Shown piece after piece: positions 1 through 8,158 of a stretch of 64,000 bases of DNA. Origin of the DNA: Cryobacterium zongtaii. Lineage in GTDB: Bacteria; Actinomycetota; Actinomycetes; Actinomycetales; Microbacteriaceae. Within the stretch, counting starts at the first letter, position 1. Every line of letters starts with the position of its first letter. The stretch is taken from assembly GCF_002909375.1 (NCBI RefSeq), contig NZ_PPXD01000008.1:111705-175704 (forward strand). The letters run 5' to 3'. The notes beneath the pieces were generated by a model. The model was not told where the DNA came from and did not search any database. It worked only from the letters and a program-made list of their open reading frames with translations. The translations under genes were made by a program, and so were the position numbers.

Positions 1-1638
1 GCTGTCTCCGAACCCGGTTCCGCGCCGGATGGCACGGCGCCGACGGCTCCGCTGCCGGGGTCGTTGATCGCCGCGGTAGAAGCGGTGGAGCACCTCGGGG
101 CGTGCAGCGCCGACTACGACGCGCTCTCCGACGCGGAGCTGATCGCCGGCCAGAGAGACCTGGCCAGGTTGCGTGGCTTGGTGGAGACCCGATCGGTATG
201 GCTGGCGAAGACCCTCGCGCACCGTTCCCGCCGGGAGCTGGGCCAGCAGGGCCTGGCAGCACGGCAGGGGTTTCTGTCGCCGGCGGACCTGATCCAGACC
301 CTCACCGGCTCTACCCGGGCCGACGCCCGCAAACTCGTTGACGTGGGCACGATGCTCAGCGAGACAGAGACGGCCCAGGCGGTGCGGGACGCCGAGGCCA
401 ACGACCGGGGGCAACAGGACGGCCGCGACGACGTCGACGGCGGTGATGTGGCCGCCGTTCCCGGCGCTGAGCCTGTCCCGCTGCCCTGGTACAGCGCCAT
501 TTCCGATGCCGTGGCTGCCGGAACCCTCTCGGTCGCCGCGGCGCACGCGATCCGCGCGGGCCTGGGCACGATCGACGTCGTCATCACCGCCGAAGTCCTC
601 GGTGATGCGGTGCAGAAGCTCCTCACAGAAGCGAAGACAACCACCGTCGACGACCTCCTCAAACGCTCCCGCAGGATGCGGGACACCCTCGATGAGGCCG
701 GCATCGCGAAACGCGAACAGAAGGCATGGGACGACCGGTACCTGCGGATCTGGACCGGTGACTCCGGCCAGGTCCACCTCAACGGCCAATTCCCGCCTGA
801 GCAGGGCGCGTTCATTCTCTCCGTCTGCGACAGTGCCGCCGGTCCCCGCCGCGGCGGCGTGAGATTCGTCGACCCGGACCGGGCCGCCTGGGCCAAGGCG
901 ATACAGGATGACCCGCGCAGCACCGACCAGTTAACCGCCGACTCCTTCGTCGAGCTCCTCAGGGCCGGTAGCACCGTCAACCCGCACCGAATGCTCGGCG
1001 GTCGCAGCCCGGCGGTTCGGATCCTCACTCCCGCGCCCACCCCGGCGCCCACCCCGGTGCCAGCCGGGGACGGGGAGGCCGAAGCAGCGACTCCCTCACC
1101 CGCACCAGCAGGCGAACTCGCGCCGGCAGTCGACCCCGCCGAGGTTCTCGTTGCGATTCCCGACGGCAGCGGGCACGGCTTCATCGAGGGCAATCCCGCA
1201 CCCGTGTGCCAGCAGAGCGTCGACAGGATCATCTGCACCAGCGGCACCGTCGAGATCACCTTCGACGACGACGGCCAACCCCTCAACCTCGGCCGCGAAG
1301 AACGCATCTTCACCGCAGCGCAACGCATCGCCCTGGCTGCCCGCGACGGCGGCTGCCGATGGGGCGACTGCGACAGGCCACCCTCCCGAACCGAGGCGCA
1401 TCATCTCGAAGAATGGGTCCGCGATCACGGCGCCACCGACATCCGCGTCGGCATCCTGCTCTGCCCCCCACACCACCGGCTGCTCCACGCCCAGGGCTGG
1501 CAAATCTTCGAGAACCGGGGCGTCTATTGGCTGCGGCCCCCGGCCAGTGTTGATCCCGGGCAGTCGCTCATCAGGCTGAACCGTAAGAGCCCCATCGCTC
1601 CGGAAGGCCAACACCCCGACCGGGGCGACCGGCCCTGA
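1..1638 (+). CDS. DUF222 / HNH endonuclease domain protein, 5' end cut by window
   Basis: The frame is open from base 1, so the true start lies to the left; 545 residues are visible. A TTG at 64 could initiate, but the codons before it continue without a stop and look coding. The order is a DUF222 region (roughly the first 330 residues), a Pro/Ala-rich linker with repeated TPAP units (near 1025-1130), then a C-terminal HNH nuclease motif near 1330-1500 (DGGCRWGDC, EAHHLEEW, LLCPPHHRLLH). This is the multicopy actinobacterial 13E12-type family, presumed DNA-cleaving, with no settled cellular role. A second, divergent member lies at 55603. The domain call is firm; the function is inferred from the motif only. 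Confidence 0.85.
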   Translation, partial: AVSEPGSAPDGTAPTAPLPGSLIAAVEAVEHLGACSADYDALSDAELIAGQRDLARLRGLVETRSVWLAKTLAHRSRRELGQQGLAARQGFLSPADLIQTLTGSTRADARKLVDVGTMLSETETAQAVRDAEANDRGQQDGRDDVDGGDVAAVPGAEPVPLPWYSAISDAVAAGTLSVAAAHAIRAGLGTIDVVITAEVLGDAVQKLLTEAKTTTVDDLLKRSRRMRDTLDEAGIAKREQKAWDDRYLRIWTGDSGQVHLNGQFPPEQGAFILSVCDSAAGPRRGGVRFVDPDRAAWAKAIQDDPRSTDQLTADSFVELLRAGSTVNPHRMLGGRSPAVRILTPAPTPAPTPVPAGDGEAEAATPSPAPAGELAPAVDPAEVLVAIPDGSGHGFIEGNPAPVCQQSVDRIICTSGTVEITFDDDGQPLNLGREERIFTAAQRIALAARDGGCRWGDCDRPPSRTEAHHLEEWVRDHGATDIRVGILLCPPHHRLLHAQGWQIFENRGVYWLRPPASVDPGQSLIRLNRKSPIAPEGQHPDRGDRP

Positions 1639-1715
1639 TGTGGTAGCGACGATCACCGGTGGTGGCGGCAGCATCCGCCGATCGTGAGAGACATCGCGAG
1701 CCGGAGGCGGGAGGG

Positions 1716-2039
1716 CTAGTGGCCGCCGTCGACGAGCTTCAGGCCGATGACGCAGCCGACGAGGCCCAGGATGAGCAGGATTTTGATGAGCGACGCCGGT
1801 TCGCCGCCGAAGATCATCGCGTAGAGCACAGTCAGCGCCGCGCCGATCCCCACCCAGACGGCGTAAGCGGTGCCGATCGGGATGGTGCGCATCGCGAACG
1901 CGAGGCCGGCCATGCTCAAGACCAGACCGGCACCGAAGATCACGGTGGGCCAGAGCTTGGTGAAGCCGACGGATTTGCCGAGGGCCGTCGCCCAGACGGC
2001 TTCGAGAACACCGGACACGATCAAAATGATCCACGACAT
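1716..2039 (-). CDS. sugE: SMR-family guanidinium exporter (SugE/Gdx)
   Basis: This 107-residue inner-membrane protein has four predicted helices and the SMR layout, with the active-site Glu of helix 1 in GVLEAVWATALG and the conserved GTAYAVWVGIGA segment. It resembles the SugE/Gdx branch (MSWIILIV start, C-terminal IGLKL) rather than EmrE-type drug pumps. Gdx proteins exchange guanidinium for protons. The ATG at 2039 was chosen because it gives the family length (about 105) and has an AGGAG site at 2045-2049. A guanidine-III riboswitch sits immediately upstream, which independently supports guanidinium as the substrate. It converges with the HNH gene on its other side. Confidence 0.93.
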   Translation of the reverse strand: MSWIILIVSGVLEAVWATALGKSVGFTKLWPTVIFGAGLVLSMAGLAFAMRTIPIGTAYAVWVGIGAALTVLYAMIFGGEPASLIKILLILGLVGCVIGLKLVDGGH

Positions 2040-2051
2040 GAGAACTCCTAT

Positions 2052-2092
2052 GGCCAGTCTTGTCGCGTGCCGGGTACTGATCCGTCGTCCGG
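2052..2092 (-). ncRNA. guanidine-III (ykkC-III) riboswitch aptamer
   Basis: On the minus strand, 41 nt carry the elements I recall for the guanidine-III class in order: CCGGACGA, then GTACCCGG, then GACAAGAC. CCGG (5') pairs with CCGG inside GTACCCGG, and CAGT pairs with ACTG across the GACAAG segment, giving the compact H-type pseudoknot. The 3' edge is only 2 nt from the AGGAG ribosome binding site of sugE (2045-2049), so ligand folding would probably control translation. The class match is from memory of the consensus, not a covariance search. Confidence 0.85.
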
Positions 2093-2165
2093 AACCGCGG
2101 TGAGCGGTCTCCCAGAAGACTAGCCCGGCGGCCTGTGCAGACACTGGGCAGGCCGCCGGGGACAC

Positions 2166-3137
2166 TTAGGCTGCGGCGATGATGTCCACGACGAAGACGA
2201 GAGTGTCTGTTTCGCTGATGCCGGCCGTCTCGTTACCGCCCTCATAACCCAGCTCGCCCGGCGGGATGACAATGACCACCTGGGAGCCGACGGTCTGTCC
2301 GACCAGGCCCTGGGTGAAGCCGGTGATCAACCCGGAGACCGGGAACGACGTGGGGCCGACACCCCAGCTCTGGTCGAACACCTTGCCGGTGTCCCAGATG
2401 GCGCCGGTGTACTGCACGGTCACCGTGGAGGTCTCCGTGACGGCCGCGCCGTCACCCTTTTTGAGCACCTCGACCGCGAGGTCGGTGGGCGGGTCGCTCT
2501 TGGGCATGGTCACGGTGGGCGCGCCGTCATCGGCGAGCTTCACGGTGGGGAAGCCGTCCGTGGGCTCCTGGTCTTCCCCGGTGGCGCGGGTGGGCAGCTT
2601 TTCCTTGATGTCGATCACGAAGAGCAGCTGGTCGGTGGCGGCCACACCCAGGTCGGTGTTGCCGGTCTCGCCGAAGCCGTCGGCCGGCGGGAAGACCACG
2701 GCCACCCTGTCGCCCACTTTGGAGCAGGCCACACCCTTGAGGATGCCCGGGATGACGCCCTGGCCGTTGACGACGTTCACGGTGAGGCCGGCGGCGTCGC
2801 CGAAGCCGCCGGCGGTGAGCTTGGCGCCGGTGGTGGCGTTGTACGCGGCGTAGGAGATCGCCACGGAATCACCCTCCTCGATGGCGTCTCCGGTGCCCTC
2901 CGTGATGACGGTGCGTTCGGTCGCTTTCGTGGCCAGAGGGGCCTCGAAGGTCACGGTCGGTTCGGCTGCGGCATCACCGGCGACGGTGACGGCATCCGAG
3001 GTCGCACCCGGATCGGTGCATGCGACCGGGGCCGTCGTGGCCGACCGTGTCGGCGACGACGCGGGTGACGCCGCGCAGCCGGTCAGGGCGACGGCGGCGA
3101 CCGCCGTCAGGGTGAGGAAAGTGGGAAGTGTACGCAC
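2166..3137 (-). CDS. FKBP-type peptidyl-prolyl isomerase lipoprotein, two FKBP domains
   Basis: 323 residues. An N-terminal lipoprotein signal ends in the lipobox LTGC (Cys about 20), so the protein should be anchored outside the membrane. Two FKBP-like domains follow: residues about 90-185 (GDSVAISYAAYN through LLFVIDI) and about 225-323 (VTVQYTGAIWDTGKVFDQSW through LVFVVDI). The second keeps the FKBP core (VxYTG, FDxS, PPxLGY); the first is degenerate around the FD motif and may be structural. The likely role is folding or proline isomerisation of exported proteins. Start is GTG at 3137 with GGAG just upstream. The stop abuts the region upstream of the sugE riboswitch, so sugE may receive some read-through. 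Confidence 0.9.
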   Translation of the reverse strand: MRTLPTFLTLTAVAAVALTGCAASPASSPTRSATTAPVACTDPGATSDAVTVAGDAAAEPTVTFEAPLATKATERTVITEGTGDAIEEGDSVAISYAAYNATTGAKLTAGGFGDAAGLTVNVVNGQGVIPGILKGVACSKVGDRVAVVFPPADGFGETGNTDLGVAATDQLLFVIDIKEKLPTRATGEDQEPTDGFPTVKLADDGAPTVTMPKSDPPTDLAVEVLKKGDGAAVTETSTVTVQYTGAIWDTGKVFDQSWGVGPTSFPVSGLITGFTQGLVGQTVGSQVVIVIPPGELGYEGGNETAGISETDTLVFVVDIIAAA

Positions 3138-3448
3138 GCAGGTGTCTCCAGTCAGATTCGGGCCTCGACCAGTCTGGTCCCCGCACCTATGTATGTGCTG
3201 AATCGGTGTGCTCCCAGCCGGCTCACAGACCCGCCGATTCGGGACCTTCGTCCCCTGACGGGGGGAAGTGCGGAGATCTAAACTGATTATTCGGCCCCGG
3301 GAATTCGTCAGGCCGAGCAGGTCGATGGTGACCGAAACCCACCGACAGTGGCGCCACGCTCATCACGGCAACCTCCTGATTGACGCCCTGCCCCACCCAT
3401 CGAACGCCGCTCGATGTGGTGACAGCACGTCAAGAGAAAGAGCAATTC
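3138..3448. other. intergenic region between FKBP gene and small ORF
   Basis: This roughly 310-bp stretch holds the FKBP promoter side, a DosR-like palindrome (3241-3254) followed directly by a CCCC-TGAC-GGGG hairpin, and otherwise no reading frame with convincing composition. Confidence 0.5.
3241..3254. promoter_or_regulatory. GGGAC-N4-GTCCC palindrome (DosR-box-like)
   Basis: A perfect inverted repeat, GGGACCTTCGTCCC, is preceded by TTC. It matches the general form of the actinobacterial DosR/DevR box. It lies about 100 bp upstream of the FKBP start and about 200 bp upstream of the small ORF at 3449. It could equally be a plain hairpin, since another hairpin follows at once. Confidence 0.35.
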
Positions 3449-3592
3449 GTGTCCGACCAAAAGTCGACCTCAGTAAACGCCGTCAGCATGGACCGCTGGG
3501 AGAGCCTCAAGCGCGAGTACTTCTGGCGCACCCACCGCAACGTGCCCGCCGCCGCCCCGGCCGCCACGGTAGCCGACCCCAACGCGGAGTAG
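3449..3592 (+). CDS. small hypothetical protein (47 aa)
   Basis: A short frame begins at GTG 3449, about 8 nt after an AGAAAG stretch that could be a weak ribosome site. The peptide begins SDQKSTSVNAVSMDRWESL and continues KREYFWRTHRNVP before an Ala/Pro tail. The charged, aromatic middle looks more protein-like than the usual GC-shadow frames, but I do not recognise a family. An upstream ATG at 3380 is also in frame. It lies alone between the FKBP and arsR-like genes. Confidence 0.4.
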   Translation: MSDQKSTSVNAVSMDRWESLKREYFWRTHRNVPAAAPAATVADPNAE

Positions 3593-3661
3593 CCCGAAGC
3601 CCGGCCGTTTGCCGGCACCGGCGACGGGACCTTGGTCCGGGGTTATCCGCTGGTAGCGCGA

Positions 3662-3667
3662 TATGAT
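3662..3667 (+). promoter_or_regulatory. -10 element TATGAT, leaderless start of the arsR-like gene
   Basis: TATGAT followed by exactly 6 nt and then ATG at 3674, placing the transcript start at or next to the start codon. No clear -35 was found. Confidence 0.5.
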
Positions 3668-3673
3668 GAATTC

Positions 3674-4111
3674 ATGGAACCGCTGAATGACGACCCGACC
3701 GGCACCTTCACGGATGCGAACCGTCCGCTGTATGAGGTGAAGGCCAACCTGTTCAAGGGGTTGGCGCATCCGGTTCGGGTGCGGGTGCTCGAGGTGCTCG
3801 CCCACGCCGACACCGACCTGTCGGTCTCCGACCTGCTCGCCGACACCGGCCTGGAGGCCTCGCACCTCTCCCAGCACCTGTCGGTGCTGCGCCGGCACAA
3901 CCTGGTGGTGGCTGAGCGCCGCGGCAGCCTGGTCTTCTACGGCCTGGCCTACCCGCAGGTCGCCGATCTGCTCGCGGTGGCCCGGCAGCTGCTCGTCGAG
4001 ATTCTCGAGACCACCCAGCAGCGCCTGATCAGCACGGTCGGCCGGCCCCGGCTCGGGTCGACGGATGCGGCGTCCAACGCTGCCGTGTCCAGTGACGCGG
4101 TGTCCCGGTGA
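3674..4111 (+). CDS. ArsR-family winged-helix transcriptional regulator
   Basis: 145 residues. A compact winged-helix domain spans about residues 20-100: KANLFKGLAHPVRVRVLEVL, the recognition helix region LEASHLSQHLSVLRRHNLV, and the wing AERRGSLVFYGL. No Cys-rich metal site of the ArsR/SmtB type is visible, so the signal may not be a metal. The start at ATG 3674 fits the TATGAT element 6 nt upstream. Its stop overlaps the GTG of the SulP transporter, so the two are translationally coupled; it is a likely local regulator of the transporter and of itself (inference). Confidence 0.88.
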   Translation: MEPLNDDPTGTFTDANRPLYEVKANLFKGLAHPVRVRVLEVLAHADTDLSVSDLLADTGLEASHLSQHLSVLRRHNLVVAERRGSLVFYGLAYPQVADLLAVARQLLVEILETTQQRLISTVGRPRLGSTDAASNAAVSSDAVSR

Positions 4112-5826
4112 GTGTGATCACCGTCGCCGCCGGCAGGACCGGCCGTTACCTGCGCGCGCTGTTGCCCAGCTGGCAGGATTACCGCGATGTGAAGCGCACC
4201 TGGCGCGGCGACATCGTGGCCGGCCTCACCGTGGGCATCATTGCGCTGCCGCTGGCCCTGGCCTTCGGGGTCAGCTCCGGCGCCGGCGCCGAAAGCGGCC
4301 TGATCACCGCCATCGTGGCCGGTGTCATCGCCGCGGTGTTCGGCGGCTCCAACATCCAGGTCTCCGGCCCCACCGGCGCCATGGTCGTGGTGCTCGGTCC
4401 GGTCGTGGCCGCCCACGGCGTCGGCGTTGTCGCGGTGCTCAGCCTCATGGCGGGCCTCATCGTGATCATTGCCGGCGCCCTCAAACTCGGCCGAGCGGTC
4501 ACCTTCATCCCCTGGCCGGTGATCGAGGGGTTCACCCTGGGCATCGCCGTCATCATCTTCCTGCAGCAGGTACCCGCCGCGATCGGTTCCAAGGCCGGGC
4601 CGAGCAGCAATGCCTTCGTGGCCGCCGTACAGTCCTTCCAGACCGTCGACTGGTCCACCGTGATCGTGCCTGTGGCCATGGTGCTCATGGTGGCCGCGAT
4701 CATGCTGCTGGCCCCCCTGGTGCACAAGAAGCTGCCGGGGTCGATCGTGGCCATCATCGTCGTGACCGTGATCGCCAACCTCGCCAACCTGCCGCTGGCC
4801 CGCATCGGCGAGCTGCCCAGCTCGCTGCCGTCGCCCGCGCTGCCGCAGCTTGATGCCGGCCTGCTGAGCTCCCTGGTCGGCCCCGCCCTCACCATCGCGG
4901 CGCTCGCCGCGATCGAGTCCCTGCTCTCTGCGCGGGTGGCCGTCACGCTGTCCGACACCGGCCCGTACGACGCCGACCGCGAGCTCGTGGGCCAGGGCCT
5001 GGCCTCGATCGCCTCCGGCTTCTTCGGCGGCATGCCGGCCACCGGCGCGATCGCCCGCACGGCGGTCAACATCCGCTCTGGCGGCCGCACCCGGCTGGCG
5101 GCGATCGTGCACTCGATCGTGCTCGTCGGCGTGGTCTACCTCGCCACCGGGGTGGTTTCGCAGATCCCGCTCGCCGCGCTCTCCGGGGTGCTCATGGTGA
5201 CCGCGGCCCGGATGATCTCGATCGCCACCGTGCGAAGCATCATCGGCTCCACGGGGTCGGATGCCACGGTGTTCGTCATCACCGCCCTGGTGACGGTCTC
5301 GGTCGACCTCATCGTGGCCGTGGGCATCGGCATCGCCGTCGCCGCTTTCTTCGCGCTGCGGGCGGTGTCGGCCTCCAGTGGCGTGCACCGGGAGGAACTG
5401 CCCGGCACCCCGGTTCCCGGCGACGAGCGCATCGCGCTGTTCAGGCTCGACGGCGCCCTGTTCTTCGGTGCGGCCGAGCGGATGCTCGAACGGGTCAACC
5501 AGACCAGCCACATCACGGTGGTGATCATCCGGATGTCGCAGCTGCAGATCCTCGACGCCACCGGCGCCCGGGTGATCACCGAGATGATCCAGGCGCTCGA
5601 GCGGCGCGGCATCACGGTGCTCGTCAAGGGCATCCAGCCGCGGCACCTCAAACTCGTCACCCGGGTGGGCGTGATCACGTCGCTGCGGCACCGCAACCAC
5701 CTCTTCGTCGACCTTGACGCCGCGATCGAACACGCCCGCAGCCACGTCACCCGGGCCGCCACGGCCGGCGGCGCGGATGCCGGCGACTACGGCTGGACCA
5801 GCGCGATCCGGTTGCCCAGGGACTAG
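4108..5826 (+). CDS. SulP-family anion transporter with STAS domain
   Basis: 572 residues: a SLC26/SulP membrane domain (about residues 20-420; signature GDIVAGLTVGIIALPLALAF near the start, many helices) and a C-terminal cytoplasmic STAS domain (about 435-550, core QLQILDATGARVI). Family members move sulfate, bicarbonate or other small anions; the substrate cannot be read from sequence, and no carbonic anhydrase neighbour is present. GTG start at 4108 overlaps the regulator's stop (GTGA). The gene ends in a TAG that shares the palindrome CTAG with the stop of the opposing regulator gene. Confidence 0.92.
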   Translation: MSVITVAAGRTGRYLRALLPSWQDYRDVKRTWRGDIVAGLTVGIIALPLALAFGVSSGAGAESGLITAIVAGVIAAVFGGSNIQVSGPTGAMVVVLGPVVAAHGVGVVAVLSLMAGLIVIIAGALKLGRAVTFIPWPVIEGFTLGIAVIIFLQQVPAAIGSKAGPSSNAFVAAVQSFQTVDWSTVIVPVAMVLMVAAIMLLAPLVHKKLPGSIVAIIVVTVIANLANLPLARIGELPSSLPSPALPQLDAGLLSSLVGPALTIAALAAIESLLSARVAVTLSDTGPYDADRELVGQGLASIASGFFGGMPATGAIARTAVNIRSGGRTRLAAIVHSIVLVGVVYLATGVVSQIPLAALSGVLMVTAARMISIATVRSIIGSTGSDATVFVITALVTVSVDLIVAVGIGIAVAAFFALRAVSASSGVHREELPGTPVPGDERIALFRLDGALFFGAAERMLERVNQTSHITVVIIRMSQLQILDATGARVITEMIQALERRGITVLVKGIQPRHLKLVTRVGVITSLRHRNHLFVDLDAAIEHARSHVTRAATAGGADAGDYGWTSAIRLPRD

Positions 5827-7106
5827 CGGGCCAGCGAAGCCAGCTCGGCGCGGGTGGAGGCGCCCACCTTGCGCAGCAGGTTGGCCACGTGGAACTTCAC
5901 GGTGTTCTCGCTGATCAGCAGCTCGCCGGCGATGGCCTTGTTCCGCGCGCCGGAGGCGACCAGCGCCAGCACCCCCTGCTCCCGCGGGCTCAACCCCCAC
6001 TCGGTGGCGGGGGCCAGCGGGGCCGACGGTGGGTCCAACGGCAGCGACACCGTGAGCTCGGAGCCCCAGCCGGCGGTGGCCTGCACGCCGAAGGTGCCGC
6101 CGAGCGCGGCGACCCTGGCCGTGAGAGGGACGACGCCGGGGGAGTCCGTGCTGAGAACGCCCGCGCCGTCGTCGCGGATCTGGATCAACAGGTTGCTGCC
6201 GTCGCAGTCCCACTGCACGCGTACCCGGCTCACCCCCGCCTGCTCCACCAGGGCCAGCACGGCGCCGCGCACGATGGCGCGGCCCGCGTGCGCGACCTCA
6301 CCGGGCAGGGCTGGGCCGTTCGCCGGCGGCTCGACGAACTGCACGTCGAGGTCACCGAACCGCACCAAGGGCCTCAGATCGTCCCGCAGCCTGGCAAAGG
6401 CCGCCGCCACCGGTTCCTGGGCGAGTGAGCGGTCCCGGTCCGACACCGCGCGCAGGTTCACCATGGCGCTCGCGGCGAGATCGGTGGCGGTCTGGCGGGC
6501 GGCCTCGGCGCTGACCGTGGGCGAGCGCAGCACCCCGAGCAGGGATTCGAGAGTGGTCGAATGGGCATCCGTGAGATCGGCGATGAGCTTGGCACGCTCG
6601 GCCAACGCGGGCCGCGAGTCGAGCAGGTGGGCGGGACTGGGCGCGGCCACCTGTTGGCGGATGCTCGTGGCCACGAGCTGCCACAACCGGCCGACGAGCG
6701 CGAGGGTCGCCTCGGGGTCGGCCGCGCCGGCCGGCGTGAGTTCGGGGTCGGCGAGCACCAGCAGGGCGCCGGTGGAAGCAGTCCAGGCCGTGATCGGGCG
6801 ATCGGTGCCACCGAGCACGGCACGTCGGCCCCACGGGTCGGACGGTTCGCTGGTGAGCGAGCGGCGCACGGCGTCGAGCTCGACGAGGGTGACGTCGTCG
6901 ATGATCGACGCCTCGCCGGCCGTCTTCCGCGGTCGGCCGGTGCAGTCGTCTGTGCAGTCGTCGGTGAGAATCAGCAGCGCGCTGTGCCCGATGAACGGCT
7001 CGAGAAGGGCCGAGAAGCCGCCGGCGACGTCGGGCGGGGAGCTCTGCACGACGCCGTGCAGGGCGTCGAGCAGTTCCATTGAGCGGGGGTTGGCGAGCGA
7101 CTTCAC
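5823..7106 (-). CDS. one-piece regulator: histidine-kinase-like ATPase fused to LuxR HTH
   Basis: 427 residues. The N-terminal half may be a GAF-like sensor (uncertain). Around residues 190-240 lies a segment resembling the HisKA_3 dimerisation helix, but the usual LHD is LTD (DLTDAHSTTLESLL), so the normal phospho-His position is lost. A GHKL ATPase-like region follows (about 255-355; IQIRDDGAGV, then GWGSELTVSLPL). The last 58 residues are a LuxR/GerE HTH (LSPREQGVLALVASGARNKA, then ISENTVKFHVANLLRKV). No receiver domain and no separate partner are adjacent. GTG at 7106 follows TAGGCT by 6 nt (leaderless). It probably senses a ligand or ATP state and binds DNA directly; the target is unknown. 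Confidence 0.82.
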   Translation of the reverse strand: MKSLANPRSMELLDALHGVVQSSPPDVAGGFSALLEPFIGHSALLILTDDCTDDCTGRPRKTAGEASIIDDVTLVELDAVRRSLTSEPSDPWGRRAVLGGTDRPITAWTASTGALLVLADPELTPAGAADPEATLALVGRLWQLVATSIRQQVAAPSPAHLLDSRPALAERAKLIADLTDAHSTTLESLLGVLRSPTVSAEAARQTATDLAASAMVNLRAVSDRDRSLAQEPVAAAFARLRDDLRPLVRFGDLDVQFVEPPANGPALPGEVAHAGRAIVRGAVLALVEQAGVSRVRVQWDCDGSNLLIQIRDDGAGVLSTDSPGVVPLTARVAALGGTFGVQATAGWGSELTVSLPLDPPSAPLAPATEWGLSPREQGVLALVASGARNKAIAGELLISENTVKFHVANLLRKVGASTRAELASLAR

Positions 7107-7112
7107 CGCGTC

Positions 7113-7118
7113 AGCCTA
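7113..7118 (-). promoter_or_regulatory. -10 element TAGGCT for the ATPase-LuxR gene
   Basis: Minus-strand TAGGCT, 6 nt, then GTG at 7106; leaderless geometry. Confidence 0.5.
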
Positions 7119-7288
7119 CCCGGATCTGGCCGTCCGGCCTGACTGCCCCTACCCATCCGGGTGGGCTCGTCATCTCCGCCCGGCCACGGATGCCCCCGCC
7201 GCGACGTGCGCCGAATCGCCGCTTCGCCGCCCGCAGAGGGACCATTTGCGGCAAGTCAGCAACCCGCGCGGTCACGACGTGCCGAAAA

Positions 7289-7318
7289 GTGCCCCATCAC
7301 CATGCGTGAAGGGGCACT
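7289..7318 (-). terminator. intrinsic terminator after HAD gene
   Basis: An 8-bp stem AGTGCCCC/GGGGCACT with a 14-nt loop; on the minus strand it is followed by TTTT. It sits about 35 bp beyond the stop of the HAD hydrolase gene. Confidence 0.7.
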
Positions 7319-7352
7319 GTGCGGCAACTCGGCGCCGCGGGAAGGCGACGGG

Positions 7353-8021
7353 TCAGCCGAGGAGGAGCTTGCCGAGCTGGTCGGTGGAGTGCACCACGGC
7401 GGTGGCCAGGGCGGCCTCCGCGGGGGAGCCGTAGCCCCACTCGACGAGGATGGTGGGAACGCCGTTCGCGTTGGCGCCCTCGGCGTCATAGATGCGGTCG
7501 CCGACCATGACGACGGCGGAGGTGTCGACACCGACGGCGGCGAAGCGCACCAGGGCCTCTTCGACGATGTCGGCCTTGTTGCTGCGGGTCTCGTTCTCGG
7601 TGGCGCCCACCATGACGGTGAAGTACTGGGCCAGCTCGAAGTGCGTAAGGATCGCGATCGCGGTGTGCTCGGGCTTGCTGGTGGCCAAGCCGAGCGGGAT
7701 ACCGGACTCGTGGATGCGCTCGAGCAGGCCGGCGACGCCCGGGTACACGGCGGTGTCCAGCGACGCGGGGCCCTGGTAGTCGGCGCGGTACACCGCCAGG
7801 GCCTCCTGGGCCTCGTCGGGCGTCATGCCGGCGTACTCGCCGAACGCCGCCAGCAGCGGCGGGCCGACGTACTTCATCAGCTCGGTGTCGGAGGGAACCG
7901 GGCGGCCGAGCAGAGCGAAGGTGCGCGCCAACGAGTTCGTGATTGCCGGGGCGGAATCCGTGATGGTTCCGTCGAGGTCGAAGAGGATGGCGCTCCAGGT
8001 GCGCGTCAGAGTGGGGTTCAC
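7353..8021 (-). CDS. HAD-family hydrolase, phosphoglycolate phosphatase-like
   Basis: 222 residues with all HAD motifs: motif I FDLDGTITDS (nucleophile and acid Asp near residue 15), motif II LATSKP, motif III Lys region, and motif IV MVGDRIYDAEGA. The helical cap (type C1) lies between motifs I and II. It dephosphorylates a small phosphate ester; phosphoglycolate is the usual family label and is not proven here. GTG at 8021 was chosen because it gives the normal N-terminus (NPTLTRTWSAILFDLDG) and a TAGGAT element lies 7 nt upstream. A terminator follows at 7289-7318. Confidence 0.88.
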   Translation of the reverse strand: MNPTLTRTWSAILFDLDGTITDSAPAITNSLARTFALLGRPVPSDTELMKYVGPPLLAAFGEYAGMTPDEAQEALAVYRADYQGPASLDTAVYPGVAGLLERIHESGIPLGLATSKPEHTAIAILTHFELAQYFTVMVGATENETRSNKADIVEEALVRFAAVGVDTSAVVMVGDRIYDAEGANANGVPTILVEWGYGSPAEAALATAVVHSTDQLGKLLLG

Positions 8022-8028
8022 TCGCAAT

Positions 8029-8034
8029 ATCCTA
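8029..8034 (-). promoter_or_regulatory. -10 element TAGGAT for the HAD gene
   Basis: Minus-strand TAGGAT with 7 nt to the GTG at 8021; near-leaderless. Confidence 0.4.
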
Positions 8035-8158
8035 GGGCCGCAGGGGGCAAACCCTTGCATGCGAGGTGGATACAAGGTATGCGCGCGACCCCGCGGTCGG
8101 CCGCATCGCTGCCGGCGAACGGATGCCGCCGGGTCGTGCCTCTCTCCGAGAACCCGGC

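Noticed and set aside
1..1638. Homing endonuclease or intron-borne HNH element
   Set aside because: DUF222 architecture and normal codon use indicate a stand-alone multicopy family; no intron or intein boundaries are seen.
3268..3666. 132-residue plus-strand frame
   Set aside because: Arg/His/Pro-rich and without a ribosome site; overlaps the better small frame and the arsR promoter.
3949..6213. Long minus-strand frame across the SulP region
   Set aside because: Low-complexity Gly/Arg/His/Asp translation antisense to a well-defined SulP transporter.
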